A DNA stretch of 64,000 nucleotides, taken from positions 62,001 through 126,000 of the forward strand of contig JABTUL010000003.1 in the NCBI GenBank assembly GCA_015075425.1, given 5' to 3'. The notes below the pieces were generated by a model. The model had not been told where the DNA came from, did no database searches, and saw only the letters and a program-made list of their open reading frames with translations. The DNA comes from Spirochaetales bacterium (GTDB taxonomy: Bacteria > Spirochaetota > Leptospiria > Leptospirales > Leptonemataceae). The translations under genes and the position numbers were made by a program. Shown piece by piece: positions 52,432-62,154 of the stretch (its first letter is position 1; each line of letters starts with the position of its first letter).

Positions 52432-53030
52432 ATCTGGCGGGCGCGGTCACGGCCCACTATGCTGTACTGCAAAGTCCAGAAGAGGCCGTGACCGAGTTTT
52501 TCTCCCGACCTTCTTTGCGCAGCTGGCGCATCATCCGCAGCTACCACCTTCCCCTGCTTCTGATCATGCTCTTTTGCTCCCTGGTGTCACCGCTGCGCTA
52601 CCTTGATGCCTGGACCATAAGTCCGGGACGCATTGTGCTGCCGCTGGTATTGGCTCTTGCCTGGCTCTTGTTTGCCGCTGTCTGGGATCGAGTGCTGGAG
52701 CACCGGCGCATCCCGCCAATGCGGGACGCTGATTATACAGAGAAGCGCAACCTGATCCTGTTCCTGTCCCTGCCCGTTAGCGGTTGTGCTCTCTTCTTTC
52801 TTTTGCATCCACTGGTGGGGTATGCGGTGATGGGGCTGGCCGTCCTTTTGACCCTGAAGAGAGGGTTGCAACTTGCGGCGCGGGAATACGTAATTACCCT
52901 CAAGCAGAGTATTTTTTATTTCCTTTCCACAGTAGCGCTCTTTCAAATGATCGCTCTGGTACTGCTGATCGTGTACAATCTATTCATGACTCTGCGCGTA
53001 GCGCAGTTTATTCTGGATCAAGCCCTTTGA
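52428..53030 (+). CDS. Yip1-like membrane protein
   Basis: 200 residues with five hydrophobic helices and no signal peptide. The N-terminal 35 residues (SPEEAVTEFFSRPSLRSWR) and the five-helix layout fit the bacterial Yip1 domain family, which is of unknown function. It starts inside the tpx stop (ATGA) and its TGA overlaps the TTG of mpl, so all three genes are coupled. No motif gives a role. Confidence 0.6.
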   Translation: MNLAGAVTAHYAVLQSPEEAVTEFFSRPSLRSWRIIRSYHLPLLLIMLFCSLVSPLRYLDAWTISPGRIVLPLVLALAWLLFAAVWDRVLEHRRIPPMRDADYTEKRNLILFLSLPVSGCALFFLLHPLVGYAVMGLAVLLTLKRGLQLAAREYVITLKQSIFYFLSTVALFQMIALVLLIVYNLFMTLRVAQFILDQAL

Positions 53031-54403
53031 AAATTCACCTTTCCGGCATTGGCGGCATTGCCATGGGCAATCTGGCTGCCATGCTCCAGGAAATCGGTCA
53101 TACCGTTACCGGATCCGATCACGGTGTCTACCCGCCCATGTCCATTAAGCTGGCAGAATGGCAGATTGAGGTGCGTCCTTTCGCGGCCAGCAACATCGGG
53201 CAGTCCGATCTTTACATTGTGGGCAATGCGCTTTCACGCGGAAATCCGGAAGTAGAAGCCATACTGCGCAGCAACGCCGCCTACATGAGCCTGCCCCAGG
53301 CGCTGTATGAGTTTTTCTTAAAAGGAAAGGAAGTGATCGTCATTGCCGGCACCCATGGCAAAACAACCACCACGTTTCTTGTGCACCACATCCTGAGTGA
53401 AGCGGGGCTTTCACCCGGATTTTTTGCCGGCGGCGTACGCGCGGATGGACATGATGGTTTTGCTATAGGTCAGGGCTCCCATTTTGTGATCGAAGGAGAC
53501 GAATACGATTCGGCTTTTTTTGATAAGACATCCAAGTTCATGCACTACCACCCGTATCGTCTTGTGCTCACGGCAGTAGAGTTCGATCATGCAGATATTT
53601 TTGAAGACCCCGCTGACTATGAGCGAGCCTTTGCCCGCCTGCTACAGCTTGTTCCGGACAATGGCATCGTTGTTGCCTCCAGAAAAGATAGCGGCAGCGC
53701 CCGTTTACTAAAAAATTATAAATTATCGCCCGTGACTCTTTACGGTGAAGGAACGCCGGAAAGCTATCAAATGCGCGGTCGGACGGTTTATTTCCCGCAA
53801 CTGGATCGTGAAATCCAGTTTCCGCTCATTGGCCGCCACAATGCTCGCAACGCCTGCGCGGCCATCGCCGTGGCCCGTTCATTGAAAATCAAAGACAGCG
53901 TCATTGCCCGCGCCCTTGAAACTTTTTCCGGGATTCGCCGGCGTCAGGAAATTCATCTGGAAACGGACCATGCGGTCCTGATAGAAGATTTTGCCCATCA
54001 TCCCACCGCTGTCCACGAAACACTTGCTGCCGTTCACGAAGCCTGGCCGGATCACCGTTTGATTGCCCTTTTTGAGCCGCGCAGTGCCAGCGCTCATCGT
54101 AAGCTATTTCAAAAAGACTACGCCGGAGCTTTTGGACCGGCCCGTGATGTTTACATTACGGAAGTTTACAATAAGAAAAAGGTGCCGGCAAAAGAATTGC
54201 TGCAGGTGCGAACCATTGTTGCCGCCCTGAAAAAAGCGCGTAAAAATGCCATCTATGCACCGGACCCGGCCGGACTTTTGAAGCTTTTCCAGAAGGAGCT
54301 GAAAAAAATCGGCAAGGAAGAGAAGCTTGCTGTGGTCGCCATGTCCAACGGTTCCTTTGGCGGCATTTATGAGAAGCTGCGGGAAATGTTGCGCGCCCTC
54401 TGA
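53027..54403 (+). CDS. mpl: Mpl, UDP-MurNAc:tripeptide ligase (murein recycling)
   Basis: 458 residues from a TTG that overlaps the preceding stop (TTGA). It attaches recycled L-Ala-gamma-D-Glu-meso-Dap to UDP-MurNAc. It starts LKIHLSGIGGIAMGNLAAML, the Mpl form of the nucleotide-binding loop. ITGTHGKTTTTFL-like IAGTHGKTTTTFLVHH carries the ATP P-loop, and FVIEGDEYDSAFFDKTSKF is the Mpl signature that separates it from MurC. DFAHHPTAVHETL and LFEPRSAS close the domain. Recycling fits with the GH3 enzyme at 34571. Confidence 0.93.
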   Translation: MKIHLSGIGGIAMGNLAAMLQEIGHTVTGSDHGVYPPMSIKLAEWQIEVRPFAASNIGQSDLYIVGNALSRGNPEVEAILRSNAAYMSLPQALYEFFLKGKEVIVIAGTHGKTTTTFLVHHILSEAGLSPGFFAGGVRADGHDGFAIGQGSHFVIEGDEYDSAFFDKTSKFMHYHPYRLVLTAVEFDHADIFEDPADYERAFARLLQLVPDNGIVVASRKDSGSARLLKNYKLSPVTLYGEGTPESYQMRGRTVYFPQLDREIQFPLIGRHNARNACAAIAVARSLKIKDSVIARALETFSGIRRRQEIHLETDHAVLIEDFAHHPTAVHETLAAVHEAWPDHRLIALFEPRSASAHRKLFQKDYAGAFGPARDVYITEVYNKKKVPAKELLQVRTIVAALKKARKNAIYAPDPAGLLKLFQKELKKIGKEEKLAVVAMSNGSFGGIYEKLREMLRAL

Positions 54404-55018
54404 TTACCACAGTCCAGGCATGCGGTTGCCTTCCCATAGACCGGATCCGACAGTTGTGTACAGATAGTATGTGCTGGCAATTAAGGCAAAATGATAAATA
54501 TCGTTGTGGAACTTGTATTTGAGTAGAAAGGGCACACGGGCCAGGATGATCCACAGCGCACTGGAAATAACCACACAGATCCAGGCCAGCCTCAAATCAG
54601 ACCTTGTAAAAACGGCGGCGAGCAAATACACGATTACGGTGGCAATGGCCAGGTAGCCAAAGTAGCCCGGACCGCGCAAAGAACGCAAAAATATAACCAC
54701 AAAAACGGCGGAAGCCACAGACCCGGTGACGACGATGGAATAGTTAAGGTCCAGAGCCAGGAGTGTCACAATATTGAGCGCCTGCAGTCCCAGGGCAATC
54801 CAGACCCAGAAAAAATCATGCCTGCCTTTGTGGTGTTCAATGACCGGCAGATGAACCAGAATGCCAATTACCTTCAGGAAAAAAATCAGCGCAAAGCACC
54901 AGAAAATACTCCAGGTGTAGTGTGGTTTTCCAATTTCCAGCCCTCTGTAAGTAAGGCCCGCGTAAAGGAAAAGGGCCAGAGCGTGCAGGAAGTTGGTGAA
55001 GCTATTGAACATGGACAA
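54404..55018 (-). CDS. Polytopic membrane protein, unknown
   Basis: 204 residues with about seven hydrophobic helices, for example FLHALALFLYAGLTYRGLEI, SIFWCFALIFFLKVIGIL and AIATVIVYLLAAVFTRSDLR. Several His residues lie in loops (VIEHHKGRHDFF, KFHNDIYHFALI). I do not recognise the family. It converges exactly on mpl (54403/54404) and diverges from the PC4 gene, 79 bp away. A sensor or small transporter is possible. Confidence 0.55.
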   Translation of the reverse strand: MSMFNSFTNFLHALALFLYAGLTYRGLEIGKPHYTWSIFWCFALIFFLKVIGILVHLPVIEHHKGRHDFFWVWIALGLQALNIVTLLALDLNYSIVVTGSVASAVFVVIFLRSLRGPGYFGYLAIATVIVYLLAAVFTRSDLRLAWICVVISSALWIILARVPFLLKYKFHNDIYHFALIASTYYLYTTVGSGLWEGNRMPGLW

Positions 55019-55097
55019 ACATGGCCCGACCTTTCAGCCGGGCAAGGAAAATCAAAGTCCGCGCTTGACTGTGAACAGCCGCACTCGATGATCGCTC

Positions 55098-55316
55098 ATG
55101 GTTATTTCGGATATTCAAAAAAATCAGACAGAAATCATTCGCATTGAAATCACGGAATTCAAAGGCCAGCGGTTGCTCAACATCCGGACCTGGTATCTGG
55201 ATAAAAACAGCGGTGAGTACAGGCCCACACCCAAAGGAGTTGCCCTCAAGGTGGAACTTTTTGCTGAATTGAAACAGGCTCTGGCGAAAGCGGAAGAGGC
55301 TCTGGCCGGAGCATGA
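55098..55316 (+). CDS. PC4/YdbC-type single-stranded nucleic-acid-binding protein
   Basis: 72 residues. One PC4 domain: EIIRIEITEFKGQRLLNIRT, WYLDKNSGEYRPTPKGVALK, and a C-terminal helix FAELKQALAKAEEAL. This is the fold of eukaryotic transcription coactivator PC4 and its bacterial homologue YdbC, which bind single-stranded DNA as dimers. The basic strand and the K-G-V residue cluster match. Its stop overlaps the start of the next gene by 4 nt. Confidence 0.85.
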   Translation: MVISDIQKNQTEIIRIEITEFKGQRLLNIRTWYLDKNSGEYRPTPKGVALKVELFAELKQALAKAEEALAGA

Positions 55317-56464
55317 AAATTCTGCGCACTGCATTCCTTCTTTTGGTCGGTCTGAGCTACGGTTTTCTTTTACTCTGGGCTTTTCAGGACATACGCATCG
55401 GCATTCGCTTGAAGGTCATGGAATGGATGGGGCTTGGTCGGTCCAGCCCCGCTTTTGTGGACGAGTTTGTTCCGGTTACCGATTTTGATCCACAGCCGGT
55501 GCTGGTTCAATCTGCCACGGAGCTGGCCGCACTGCCCTATCCCATCGTGGAAATTCACGGCCACGTGTTCCGTTCCACAGCGGAGACTTTAAAGCTCGGT
55601 CTGGATGAACTCAATATAGAAATATTTGTAAACCTTGCCCTGCGGACTACCAACCGCAAGGCTTTTGAAGAGTTACGGGTTGAATATTCCGACCCGCGCG
55701 TGCTTCATTTTCCTGGCCTCAATTTTCAACATCTCAAAAGAGATGATTTTGCGGCAATTGCAGCTGATCTGGAAGAGATTGCCAAAGCTTATCCCGTGAA
55801 GGGTATCAAGGTCTGGAAAAATTTTGGCCTTCTGGAGCGTACGGCCAATGGTGAGCGGTTGCGCATGGATGATGATCGACTGCAGCCGGTGTGGGACGTT
55901 GTCCGCCGCCATAAGCTTATTGTGGCCATGCATACAGCAGATCCGCCCGCTTTCTGGCAGGCTGCGGATCGGCGCAATGAACGGTTGCCGGAGCTGATCC
56001 GCTTTCCCGAACGAGCCCTGCCTCCCGATGCTCTGCCTTTTGCGGATGTACTGGCGGAGCGGGAAAGGCTGTTTGCTAAACAGAAGGACATTGTATTTAT
56101 AGCCCAGCATAGCGGTGAGCTTGCCCATGATCTTACTGAGGCCGATCGTCTGCTTTCTAACAACCCGAATGTGTACCTGGATATTGCCCAGCGCATCGAT
56201 GAACTGGGCCGCCAGCCGCGGCGGACTCGCGCTTTCTTTCTACGCCACCACAAGCGCTTGCTTTTTGGCATGGACGGAGCGCCCGATAAAGCCAAGTTTG
56301 AAATCTACCGCCGTTTTCTGGAGACGGAAGACGAGTACTTCGACTACCATCCCCCGGGAAAACGCAAAAGCTTCTGGAAGATTCATGGTCTGGGTCTGCC
56401 GGCCTCTGTTCTGCGGGATATTTACAGGGACAATGCTCTACGCCTTCTGCAAAGAACACCATAA
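55313..56464 (+). CDS. Membrane-anchored amidohydrolase-like TIM-barrel protein
   Basis: 383 residues. An N-terminal helix (MKILRTAFLLLVGLSYGFLL) anchors or exports it. The barrel has YPIVEIHGHVFRS with the HxH metal site, VKGIKVWKNFGL, LIVAMHTADPPAFW, IVFIAQHSGELAHD, and LLFGMDGAPDKAK with the final Asp. This is the amidohydrolase 2 family, which uses zinc to hydrolyse or decarboxylate small molecules. Substrate unknown. Translation is coupled to the PC4 gene by an ATGA overlap. The PBP gene starts 62 nt downstream. Confidence 0.8.
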   Translation: MKILRTAFLLLVGLSYGFLLLWAFQDIRIGIRLKVMEWMGLGRSSPAFVDEFVPVTDFDPQPVLVQSATELAALPYPIVEIHGHVFRSTAETLKLGLDELNIEIFVNLALRTTNRKAFEELRVEYSDPRVLHFPGLNFQHLKRDDFAAIAADLEEIAKAYPVKGIKVWKNFGLLERTANGERLRMDDDRLQPVWDVVRRHKLIVAMHTADPPAFWQAADRRNERLPELIRFPERALPPDALPFADVLAERERLFAKQKDIVFIAQHSGELAHDLTEADRLLSNNPNVYLDIAQRIDELGRQPRRTRAFFLRHHKRLLFGMDGAPDKAKFEIYRRFLETEDEYFDYHPPGKRKSFWKIHGLGLPASVLRDIYRDNALRLLQRTP

Positions 56465-56526
56465 AAGAGCCAGGGGAAGGCAAAAAGGGGTCGATCATAA
56501 AGAGGGAGCCTGCTTCTATTAATCGT

Positions 56527-59103
56527 ATGGCCACGGCCCTGGGTGAACGCAAATTTCTGCATACATGTCCGGACTGTCAAGGACAGTATCGCGTCACGAT
56601 CCGGGTGGATATCGAGACGGTTCACCGCGCGCGTTGTCCGCATTGTGGGCAGACTAATTTTTTTGACAATCAGGGTGGAAAACTCCGGATCGGTCCGACG
56701 AACGGAGCACGTGCGTCCCAGCCGGAGGCAGCTAAAGCGGCACTGCAGCCTGCCCCATCACCCAAAGTCACAACTCCTGTCAGCCAGAAAAGACAGGCCC
56801 CGGAAGTCGGCTTTTCCGGTCCACTGCCAGCCATTTTTCCAGCCCGATCCGCGCCTTCCCGGTCCGGCCTTGAACGTTTCCCGGGCTCTCTGGAATGGCG
56901 CCTGCCGCTGCTCATTGCACTGCTTGCCGGTGGATTTTTAAGCATTCTATTTGTTTTTTCTTTATCTTTTCCGGGGCTCTGGCTGCGCGGCGATTCTGCC
57001 CAGTATTTACAGAAGCTGGCAGTAGTGCAGCCCAACCGGATTGTGGACCGTAAAGGTCAGGTCCTGGCCGAGCTTTTCAATTCCCGCACCAGTGCCCTGA
57101 ATGCAGAAGAAATTCCGGTATCGATGCGTAATATGTTGATCTTTGTAGAAGATCAACATTTCTTTACTCATTCCGGCGTTCACTATTCCAGTCTCTTCCG
57201 GGCAGCCTTCCGTAACGTCTTTGCTCTGGGCTACAGTCAGGGCGGTTCTACCATCAGCCAGCAGCTGGGTCGGATTTTACTGGGCGATCGCGAGAAATCG
57301 CTGTGGCGAAAAGTACGGGAAGCGAATCTTGCCTTCCAGCTGGAAAAGCAACTGGGCAAAGATGCCATTCTGACCGCTTACATGAATCATGTCTATCTGG
57401 GTCATGGCTCCCGTGGCTTCGGGGTGGCCGCCCGCTTCTATTTTAATAAAGAATTGAAAGACCTTACCTTTGCGGAGGAACTGGCCCTTGCATCTTTGCC
57501 TTCCGCTCCGGAGCGATTTTCCCCGCTCAAGAATCCTGCTCTGCTTGAAGCCAAGATGGATATCATTTTCCGTCGTATGCAGACGGAGCAGTTTACCCGA
57601 TTTCCCCAGGATCAGTACATCACACAGAAACGGGAAATGTTCCGTACACTCAATCGCAGCCCAACGGCCAGCGTCTTTGGTACGCGTATCAATCATGCGC
57701 CCTACGTAACAGAGTATGTCCGCCTGAAAGTTCGCGAGCTGATGGGTCAGGATTTTGAGTACAGTGCCGGCCTGACCATCAAGACAACGGTCCTTGCCGA
57801 TTTGCAAAAAAAAGCGGAAAGCGAAAGCATGGCCCATATCCAGTCGGCCAGTACGCGTTTCCCGCCGATCATCATGCGCGATGGCAGGGCGGTCGATCAA
57901 AAGGAAGATCTGGAGACGACTTTCCTCCGCGCTTATGCGCCGTTGGGACTGGGCGCTCAGCTCCTGGGGCTGCCTGTACCTCCGGCACTGCCCACAAGGC
58001 TGCAGACGGCCAGCGTGGCCGTGGACCCGGCAAGCGGTGCTGTGCTCTTTATGCATGGCGGTACTCGCTTCAGTCCGTCCAACCAGCTCAATCGGGTGAC
58101 CCAGATGGTACGGCAGACGGGCAGTGCTATCAAGCCTTTTATCTATGCTGCCGGGATTGAATCCGGTGCCATCAGCCCGGCCATGCTTATCGACGATTCT
58201 CCTCTGTATATCCCGCAAAGGCCGGAGCACAGTCAGGGCAAAGGTTACTGGATGCCCACGAATATCAGTGGAGACTATCTGGGTGCGATCACGGTTCGTC
58301 AGGCCTTTGCTCAATCGCGTAATGTTCCGGCCATTCGGGTTTTGCAAAGGACCACTCTGCCGCTGGTGGCCACAAAATTTCGTTCCTTTTTCTGGCCGGA
58401 TGACAGCATCTTTGCGGCCCGCTTCCGCGAAGATCTAACCATTGCCATCGGCTCACTGGAGATGAGTCCGCTGGAGATGGCTGTGGCCATGGGAGCATTT
58501 GCCGCAGACGGAATGATCCGTTCCCCTTACCTTATTGAGAGCATAGTCGATGCCGATGGTCGAGTGCTTTACCGTCATGAGGATCAGGATGAATTCGGCC
58601 TCAAGGTGCCCGCCGAGCGGCGGGCACTCTCCAGCGAAGCGGCCAGTGTCATGGCGACTCTTCTTGCTGATTCCGCAGCTTACGGCGGAACCGGGCAGGG
58701 TGGTTTCAAGGCGCGCGGGGGCTTTCTGGGAAAGACGGGCACGAGCAATGATTCGCGCGATACCTGGTTTGTGGGTGCTGTGCCCGGTATGTCCATGGCC
58801 GTATGGGTTGGCTATGACAATCCGCGCTATTCCGTGAGCCGGGGCACGGGATCGACGGTTGCCGGCCCCCTCTGGGGAAAGATTGCCCGGCATTTTCCCG
58901 CCAGTGGAAGCTTTCCTTTCAGCATCAAAACCACCCCGGTCAATATCTGTCGTGATTCCGGAATGTTGCCAGGCCCGTATTGCCCTGTAGTCAGTGACGT
59001 CATTCCAGTCAAAAGTCGGCCCACTGGCAGGTGTACGCTGGATCATGAACACGCAACGGAAGAAGAATCCTGGAGCATCAACAGCAGCGATGATTTCCGT
59101 TAG
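56527..59103 (+). CDS. Class A penicillin-binding protein 1A with an N-terminal zinc ribbon
   Basis: 858 residues. Residues 1-50 hold a cytoplasmic zinc ribbon (C14, C17, C37, C40; TCPDC and RCPHC). A Pro-rich linker follows, then a membrane helix (about 126-150). The GT51 glycosyltransferase has EDQHFFTHSGVHYSSLFRAA with the catalytic Glu near 206 and GGSTISQQLGR. The transpeptidase has SxxK in TGSAIKPF near 531, SRN near 596 and KTGTSND near 736. It polymerises and cross-links peptidoglycan. The ribbon is unusual for a PBP. The 3' end overlaps the next gene by 14 nt. Confidence 0.93.
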   Translation: MATALGERKFLHTCPDCQGQYRVTIRVDIETVHRARCPHCGQTNFFDNQGGKLRIGPTNGARASQPEAAKAALQPAPSPKVTTPVSQKRQAPEVGFSGPLPAIFPARSAPSRSGLERFPGSLEWRLPLLIALLAGGFLSILFVFSLSFPGLWLRGDSAQYLQKLAVVQPNRIVDRKGQVLAELFNSRTSALNAEEIPVSMRNMLIFVEDQHFFTHSGVHYSSLFRAAFRNVFALGYSQGGSTISQQLGRILLGDREKSLWRKVREANLAFQLEKQLGKDAILTAYMNHVYLGHGSRGFGVAARFYFNKELKDLTFAEELALASLPSAPERFSPLKNPALLEAKMDIIFRRMQTEQFTRFPQDQYITQKREMFRTLNRSPTASVFGTRINHAPYVTEYVRLKVRELMGQDFEYSAGLTIKTTVLADLQKKAESESMAHIQSASTRFPPIIMRDGRAVDQKEDLETTFLRAYAPLGLGAQLLGLPVPPALPTRLQTASVAVDPASGAVLFMHGGTRFSPSNQLNRVTQMVRQTGSAIKPFIYAAGIESGAISPAMLIDDSPLYIPQRPEHSQGKGYWMPTNISGDYLGAITVRQAFAQSRNVPAIRVLQRTTLPLVATKFRSFFWPDDSIFAARFREDLTIAIGSLEMSPLEMAVAMGAFAADGMIRSPYLIESIVDADGRVLYRHEDQDEFGLKVPAERRALSSEAASVMATLLADSAAYGGTGQGGFKARGGFLGKTGTSNDSRDTWFVGAVPGMSMAVWVGYDNPRYSVSRGTGSTVAGPLWGKIARHFPASGSFPFSIKTTPVNICRDSGMLPGPYCPVVSDVIPVKSRPTGRCTLDHEHATEEESWSINSSDDFR

Positions 59104-59995
59104 GTTATTCATTCTATTTATGATCTTTAGCGTTCCTCTATCTGCCCACACCGGGCAGCGTTTGTTTGCCGAGGCCCAGCAAATGGAGGCGGTGGCACCG
59201 GACCGTGCTCTTGAGCTTTATGAAGAGGCCTTACAGCACCGCCTGGATAGCAAATTGCGCCGGGCCACGCTGTACCGCATCAAAGTTTTGAAAGCACGTG
59301 CCGCTCCTTCGTCAGAAATTTCGCTTACGGGAGAAGCCGCCGTAGCTTACAGGGAGGGCCTTGAACTTCTCAAGGCAGGAGAAAACGGTTACCTGGAAAA
59401 GTTTGCTGCAGCGATTGAACTTGCCACAGAAAAGGAGGCATTGCGTCTGCGTGTGGCCCGGGACCTGGCCCGCGCCGGTCAGGCCGATCAGGCTCGAATC
59501 CATCTGGAGCCCGCGCGGCGTCGCGGACCGGAATATACTATTTTTTATATTGATCTTCTGGTAAGCCTGAAGTCCTACAAGAAGGCAGAAGAAGAGCTGC
59601 ACTGGCTCTCAGAGCAGGAGGTTTCCGCAGAGGAAAAGCCGCGCATACTCTACCTTCTGGGTCGGCTCAAGCGCGATCAGCAGAATGAAGTCGGTGCCAT
59701 CCGCTATTTTCGGCTGGCTTCCGGCTATGCACGGGGCGCGGAGGCTGACAGATACAGGGCTCTGGCAGCCTTTTCGATGTACCGACTGGGCTACGCCATT
59801 CAGGCACGTTCCCTGCTCCGCAGTCTGGATGGGCCGCCGCAGAGTGACTTTAAGCTCCTTGATTTGCTCCTGGCTGCAGAGGTGGACGGTGATATTCGGT
59901 CCCTGGAGGCGCTGAAACGATACGTGAAGCAGATGGATCGGAGCAGTCCCGGATTTCTGGAAAAGAGGGCTCTCGAACTGGCCGGTGAATCGTGA
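59090..59995 (+). CDS. Exported TPR-like protein
   Basis: 301 residues from the ATG at 59090, placing a signal peptide (MISVRLFILFMIFSVPLSA) at the start; it overlaps the PBP 3' end by 14 nt. Helical repeats of TPR or Sel1 type follow: APDRALELYEEALQHRLDSK, VAYREGLELLKAG, EKPRILYLLGRLKRDQQNE and YRALAAFSMYRLGYAIQAR. Its coupling to a PBP gene suggests it helps cell-wall synthesis from the periplasm, which is inference. It overlaps the next gene by 4 nt. Confidence 0.7.
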   Translation: MISVRLFILFMIFSVPLSAHTGQRLFAEAQQMEAVAPDRALELYEEALQHRLDSKLRRATLYRIKVLKARAAPSSEISLTGEAAVAYREGLELLKAGENGYLEKFAAAIELATEKEALRLRVARDLARAGQADQARIHLEPARRRGPEYTIFYIDLLVSLKSYKKAEEELHWLSEQEVSAEEKPRILYLLGRLKRDQQNEVGAIRYFRLASGYARGAEADRYRALAAFSMYRLGYAIQARSLLRSLDGPPQSDFKLLDLLLAAEVDGDIRSLEALKRYVKQMDRSSPGFLEKRALELAGES

Positions 59996-60486
59996 AATCT
60001 TTTTGGATATTTTTTTTGATCCTTTTTGCCGTTTCTGCTCAGCCTTTCTGGGAGAAAGATGCTCGGTCCCGGGCCGCTCGCGAAATTCTGATTACGATTC
60101 CCTTCCACCTGGACGCCTGGCTGGTAATGCATGATCGGCCTCTCCAGTTCTACGGCTTCTCTTCCCATTCCAAGCGTATCCAGATCAATATGTCAAAGTC
60201 TCAGAAACTCGAGCGCACGTTAAAACAGTTGCTTTTAACTGATGAGGGCTTTTACAATATTCTGTTTCTCGCGCGAGCAGCGGAAATGGATGCACAAAGC
60301 TCTCGATTTCTTTTGCCGGCTATTCAGCTGAGTGGCGTTCCCTATACGCTCGTTGCCCTTGAGAAAGGTGATAGGTCCATCTGGATTGAAGCCGAATCGC
60401 GGGGCCCGGATGGCAAGGTGGGCACGTTCATCCGCTTTCCGGTAGAGCAGATTTTCCTCTATTTCAAGCCCGATGAATCATCCTGA
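59992..60486 (+). CDS. Exported protein, unknown function
   Basis: 164 residues from a GTG (GTGA overlap with the preceding gene). The N-terminus MKSFWIFFLILFAVSA is a signal segment. The mature region mixes helices and strands: ILITIPFHLDAWLVMHDRPL, LLTDEGFYNILFLARAAEM, and SIWIEAESRGPDGKVGTF. It ends FLYFKPDESS. I do not recognise a family. It is the last gene of the PBP operon and its stop overlaps the convergent helicase by 9 nt. Confidence 0.55.
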   Translation: MKSFWIFFLILFAVSAQPFWEKDARSRAAREILITIPFHLDAWLVMHDRPLQFYGFSSHSKRIQINMSKSQKLERTLKQLLLTDEGFYNILFLARAAEMDAQSSRFLLPAIQLSGVPYTLVALEKGDRSIWIEAESRGPDGKVGTFIRFPVEQIFLYFKPDESS

Positions 60487-62154
60487 TCTTTTAAAAAAAC
60501 CGATGATTTTTTGAAACAGGCCTTTGCGGACCACTTCCTTTTCTTGCCGCTGGCCTCCACGCCGACGCCTTCTACGCCTGCCCTGGCCGCTTTCTCTTCC
60601 CTGGCCGGCCTCTCTCCCCTGGCCGTTGGCATGCTGTCTTTGACGTTCTGGTCGGTCCCTTTCCATTCTCTCTGAGGAGTCCGATTGACGCTGCTCCCCG
60701 CCGCCCCGGCGCCTGCGCCTTCTTTTTTTGCGGTTGGGATCGGCGGGACGATCGCCTGGCCGTTCCACTCTTTCTACGGTTTCCGGTTTCATCCGCGCAT
60801 CAAGGGCTGGCCTTTTCCCCGGTGGATAGGCGCTGCGTTCCCCGGAAACCGGTAAGGCAGCGGTCTGTCCTTCTCGTGGTTTATCTTCCCGTCCCCTCCC
60901 TCTCTGTCCACGGCCGTTGCGTTCGCCGGAGCGGCGCTGTCTGCTATCCCGGTCTCTGGAAAATCGCTCCTCGCGGCCGGAAATCTCCCGGTACACCGTG
61001 CCATCGTCAAAGGGTGTGAATTCGCCTGCAGGGGGTTTTAAGAAAACCGGATCAATTTCTGTTACCGGGATTTTGATCTTGAGCAATCGCTCTATGCGCG
61101 GTAAGTTTTCATAATCCAGTTCCGAACAGTAGGAAATGCTCATTCCGGTTTTGCCGGCGCGCGCCGTGCGGCCAATCCGGTGAACATACGACTCGCTATC
61201 TTGAGGCAGGTCATAGTTGAAAACATGGGTTACATCATCAATGTCCAGGCCACGTGAAGCAACGTCTGTTGCCACCAGAATGCTGTACTTACCCAGCTTG
61301 AAGCGCTTGAGTAACTGAATCCGCTTGTTCTGTTCCAGCCGGGAAGAAATCCCGGTTGCGGCAATGCCATAGCGTCGCAGCGCATTCACCAGTCGCGGAA
61401 CCAGATTTTTTAGATTGGTAAAAACAATGCCGCGCTGAACATTCTGCGACAGAATCTGATTGATCAGATAATTCAGTTTCTCTTCACGTCCCAGGTGTAA
61501 AAGGCTCTGTTCGATCGCTTCGACGGCCACGGTGTCGCTGGCCACGCGAACCTCAACCGGGTTCTTTAAGTAATCGGAAGCCAGACGCATCACATAGTAG
61601 GACATGGTAGCGGAGAAAAGCATGACGCGAACATTCTCCGGCATATGACGCATGATAAAACGGACATCGCGCAAAAATCCCATATCGAACATGCGATCCG
61701 CTTCATCAAGGATCAAAAAGCCCAGGTGTTGTGTGGTAATCTTTTTTTGTTTCAAAAAATCAATCAAACGGCCGGGTGTGGCCACAATGACGGAGGGACT
61801 GCGTGCAAGGGCATCCTCCTGTTTCCCGTAGCCTTCACCACCGTATATGGTGGCAACCTGGCCTGGATCCGGTAACAGGCGTACGGCTTCTTCTGCAATT
61901 TGAATGCAGAGTTCCCGGGTTGGTGTTATGATTAAAGCGACAGGCGGACTGGGCTTTTCCGCATAGATTTTCTGGATGATCGGTACCAGAAAAGCCAGGG
62001 TTTTGCCGGTACCCGTCTGGGCGACACCAACCACGTCCTGCCCGGCAAGTACGGGGCCTATGGAATCCGCCTGGATAGGTGTGAGATCAACGAATCCTGC
62101 CCGGGCCAGCGAACTTTGGAGGTCAGGATGTAAATCCAGGTCAGTAAATTTCAT
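60478..62154 (-). CDS. DEAD-box RNA helicase
   Basis: 558 residues from an ATG at 62154. Q motif LTPIQADSI, motif I AQTGTGKT, motif II LDEADRMFDMGFL, motif III SATMS, and motif VI HRIGRTARAGKTG are all present. The core ends near residue 390. The last 170 residues are low-complexity and strongly basic (RRRRRGG, RRRRRRGGQRQEK), rich in Arg, Gly, Gln and Ser, and would bind RNA non-specifically. It resembles RhlE. Typical role: ribosome assembly or mRNA turnover, often at low temperature. Confidence 0.95.
   Translation of the reverse strand: MKFTDLDLHPDLQSSLARAGFVDLTPIQADSIGPVLAGQDVVGVAQTGTGKTLAFLVPIIQKIYAEKPSPPVALIITPTRELCIQIAEEAVRLLPDPGQVATIYGGEGYGKQEDALARSPSVIVATPGRLIDFLKQKKITTQHLGFLILDEADRMFDMGFLRDVRFIMRHMPENVRVMLFSATMSYYVMRLASDYLKNPVEVRVASDTVAVEAIEQSLLHLGREEKLNYLINQILSQNVQRGIVFTNLKNLVPRLVNALRRYGIAATGISSRLEQNKRIQLLKRFKLGKYSILVATDVASRGLDIDDVTHVFNYDLPQDSESYVHRIGRTARAGKTGMSISYCSELDYENLPRIERLLKIKIPVTEIDPVFLKPPAGEFTPFDDGTVYREISGREERFSRDRDSRQRRSGERNGRGQRGRGREDKPREGQTAALPVSGERSAYPPGKRPALDARMKPETVERVERPGDRPADPNRKKRRRRRRGGGEQRQSDSSERMERDRPERQRQHANGQGREAGQGRESGQGRRRRRRRGGQRQEKEVVRKGLFQKIIGFFKRSG

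Noticed and set aside
57277-58347. A 356-codon open frame on the minus strand opposite the PBP1A gene
   Set aside because: It is antisense to a clearly conserved transpeptidase, has no recognisable motif and no ribosome-binding site; codon bias in GC-rich DNA leaves such frames open.
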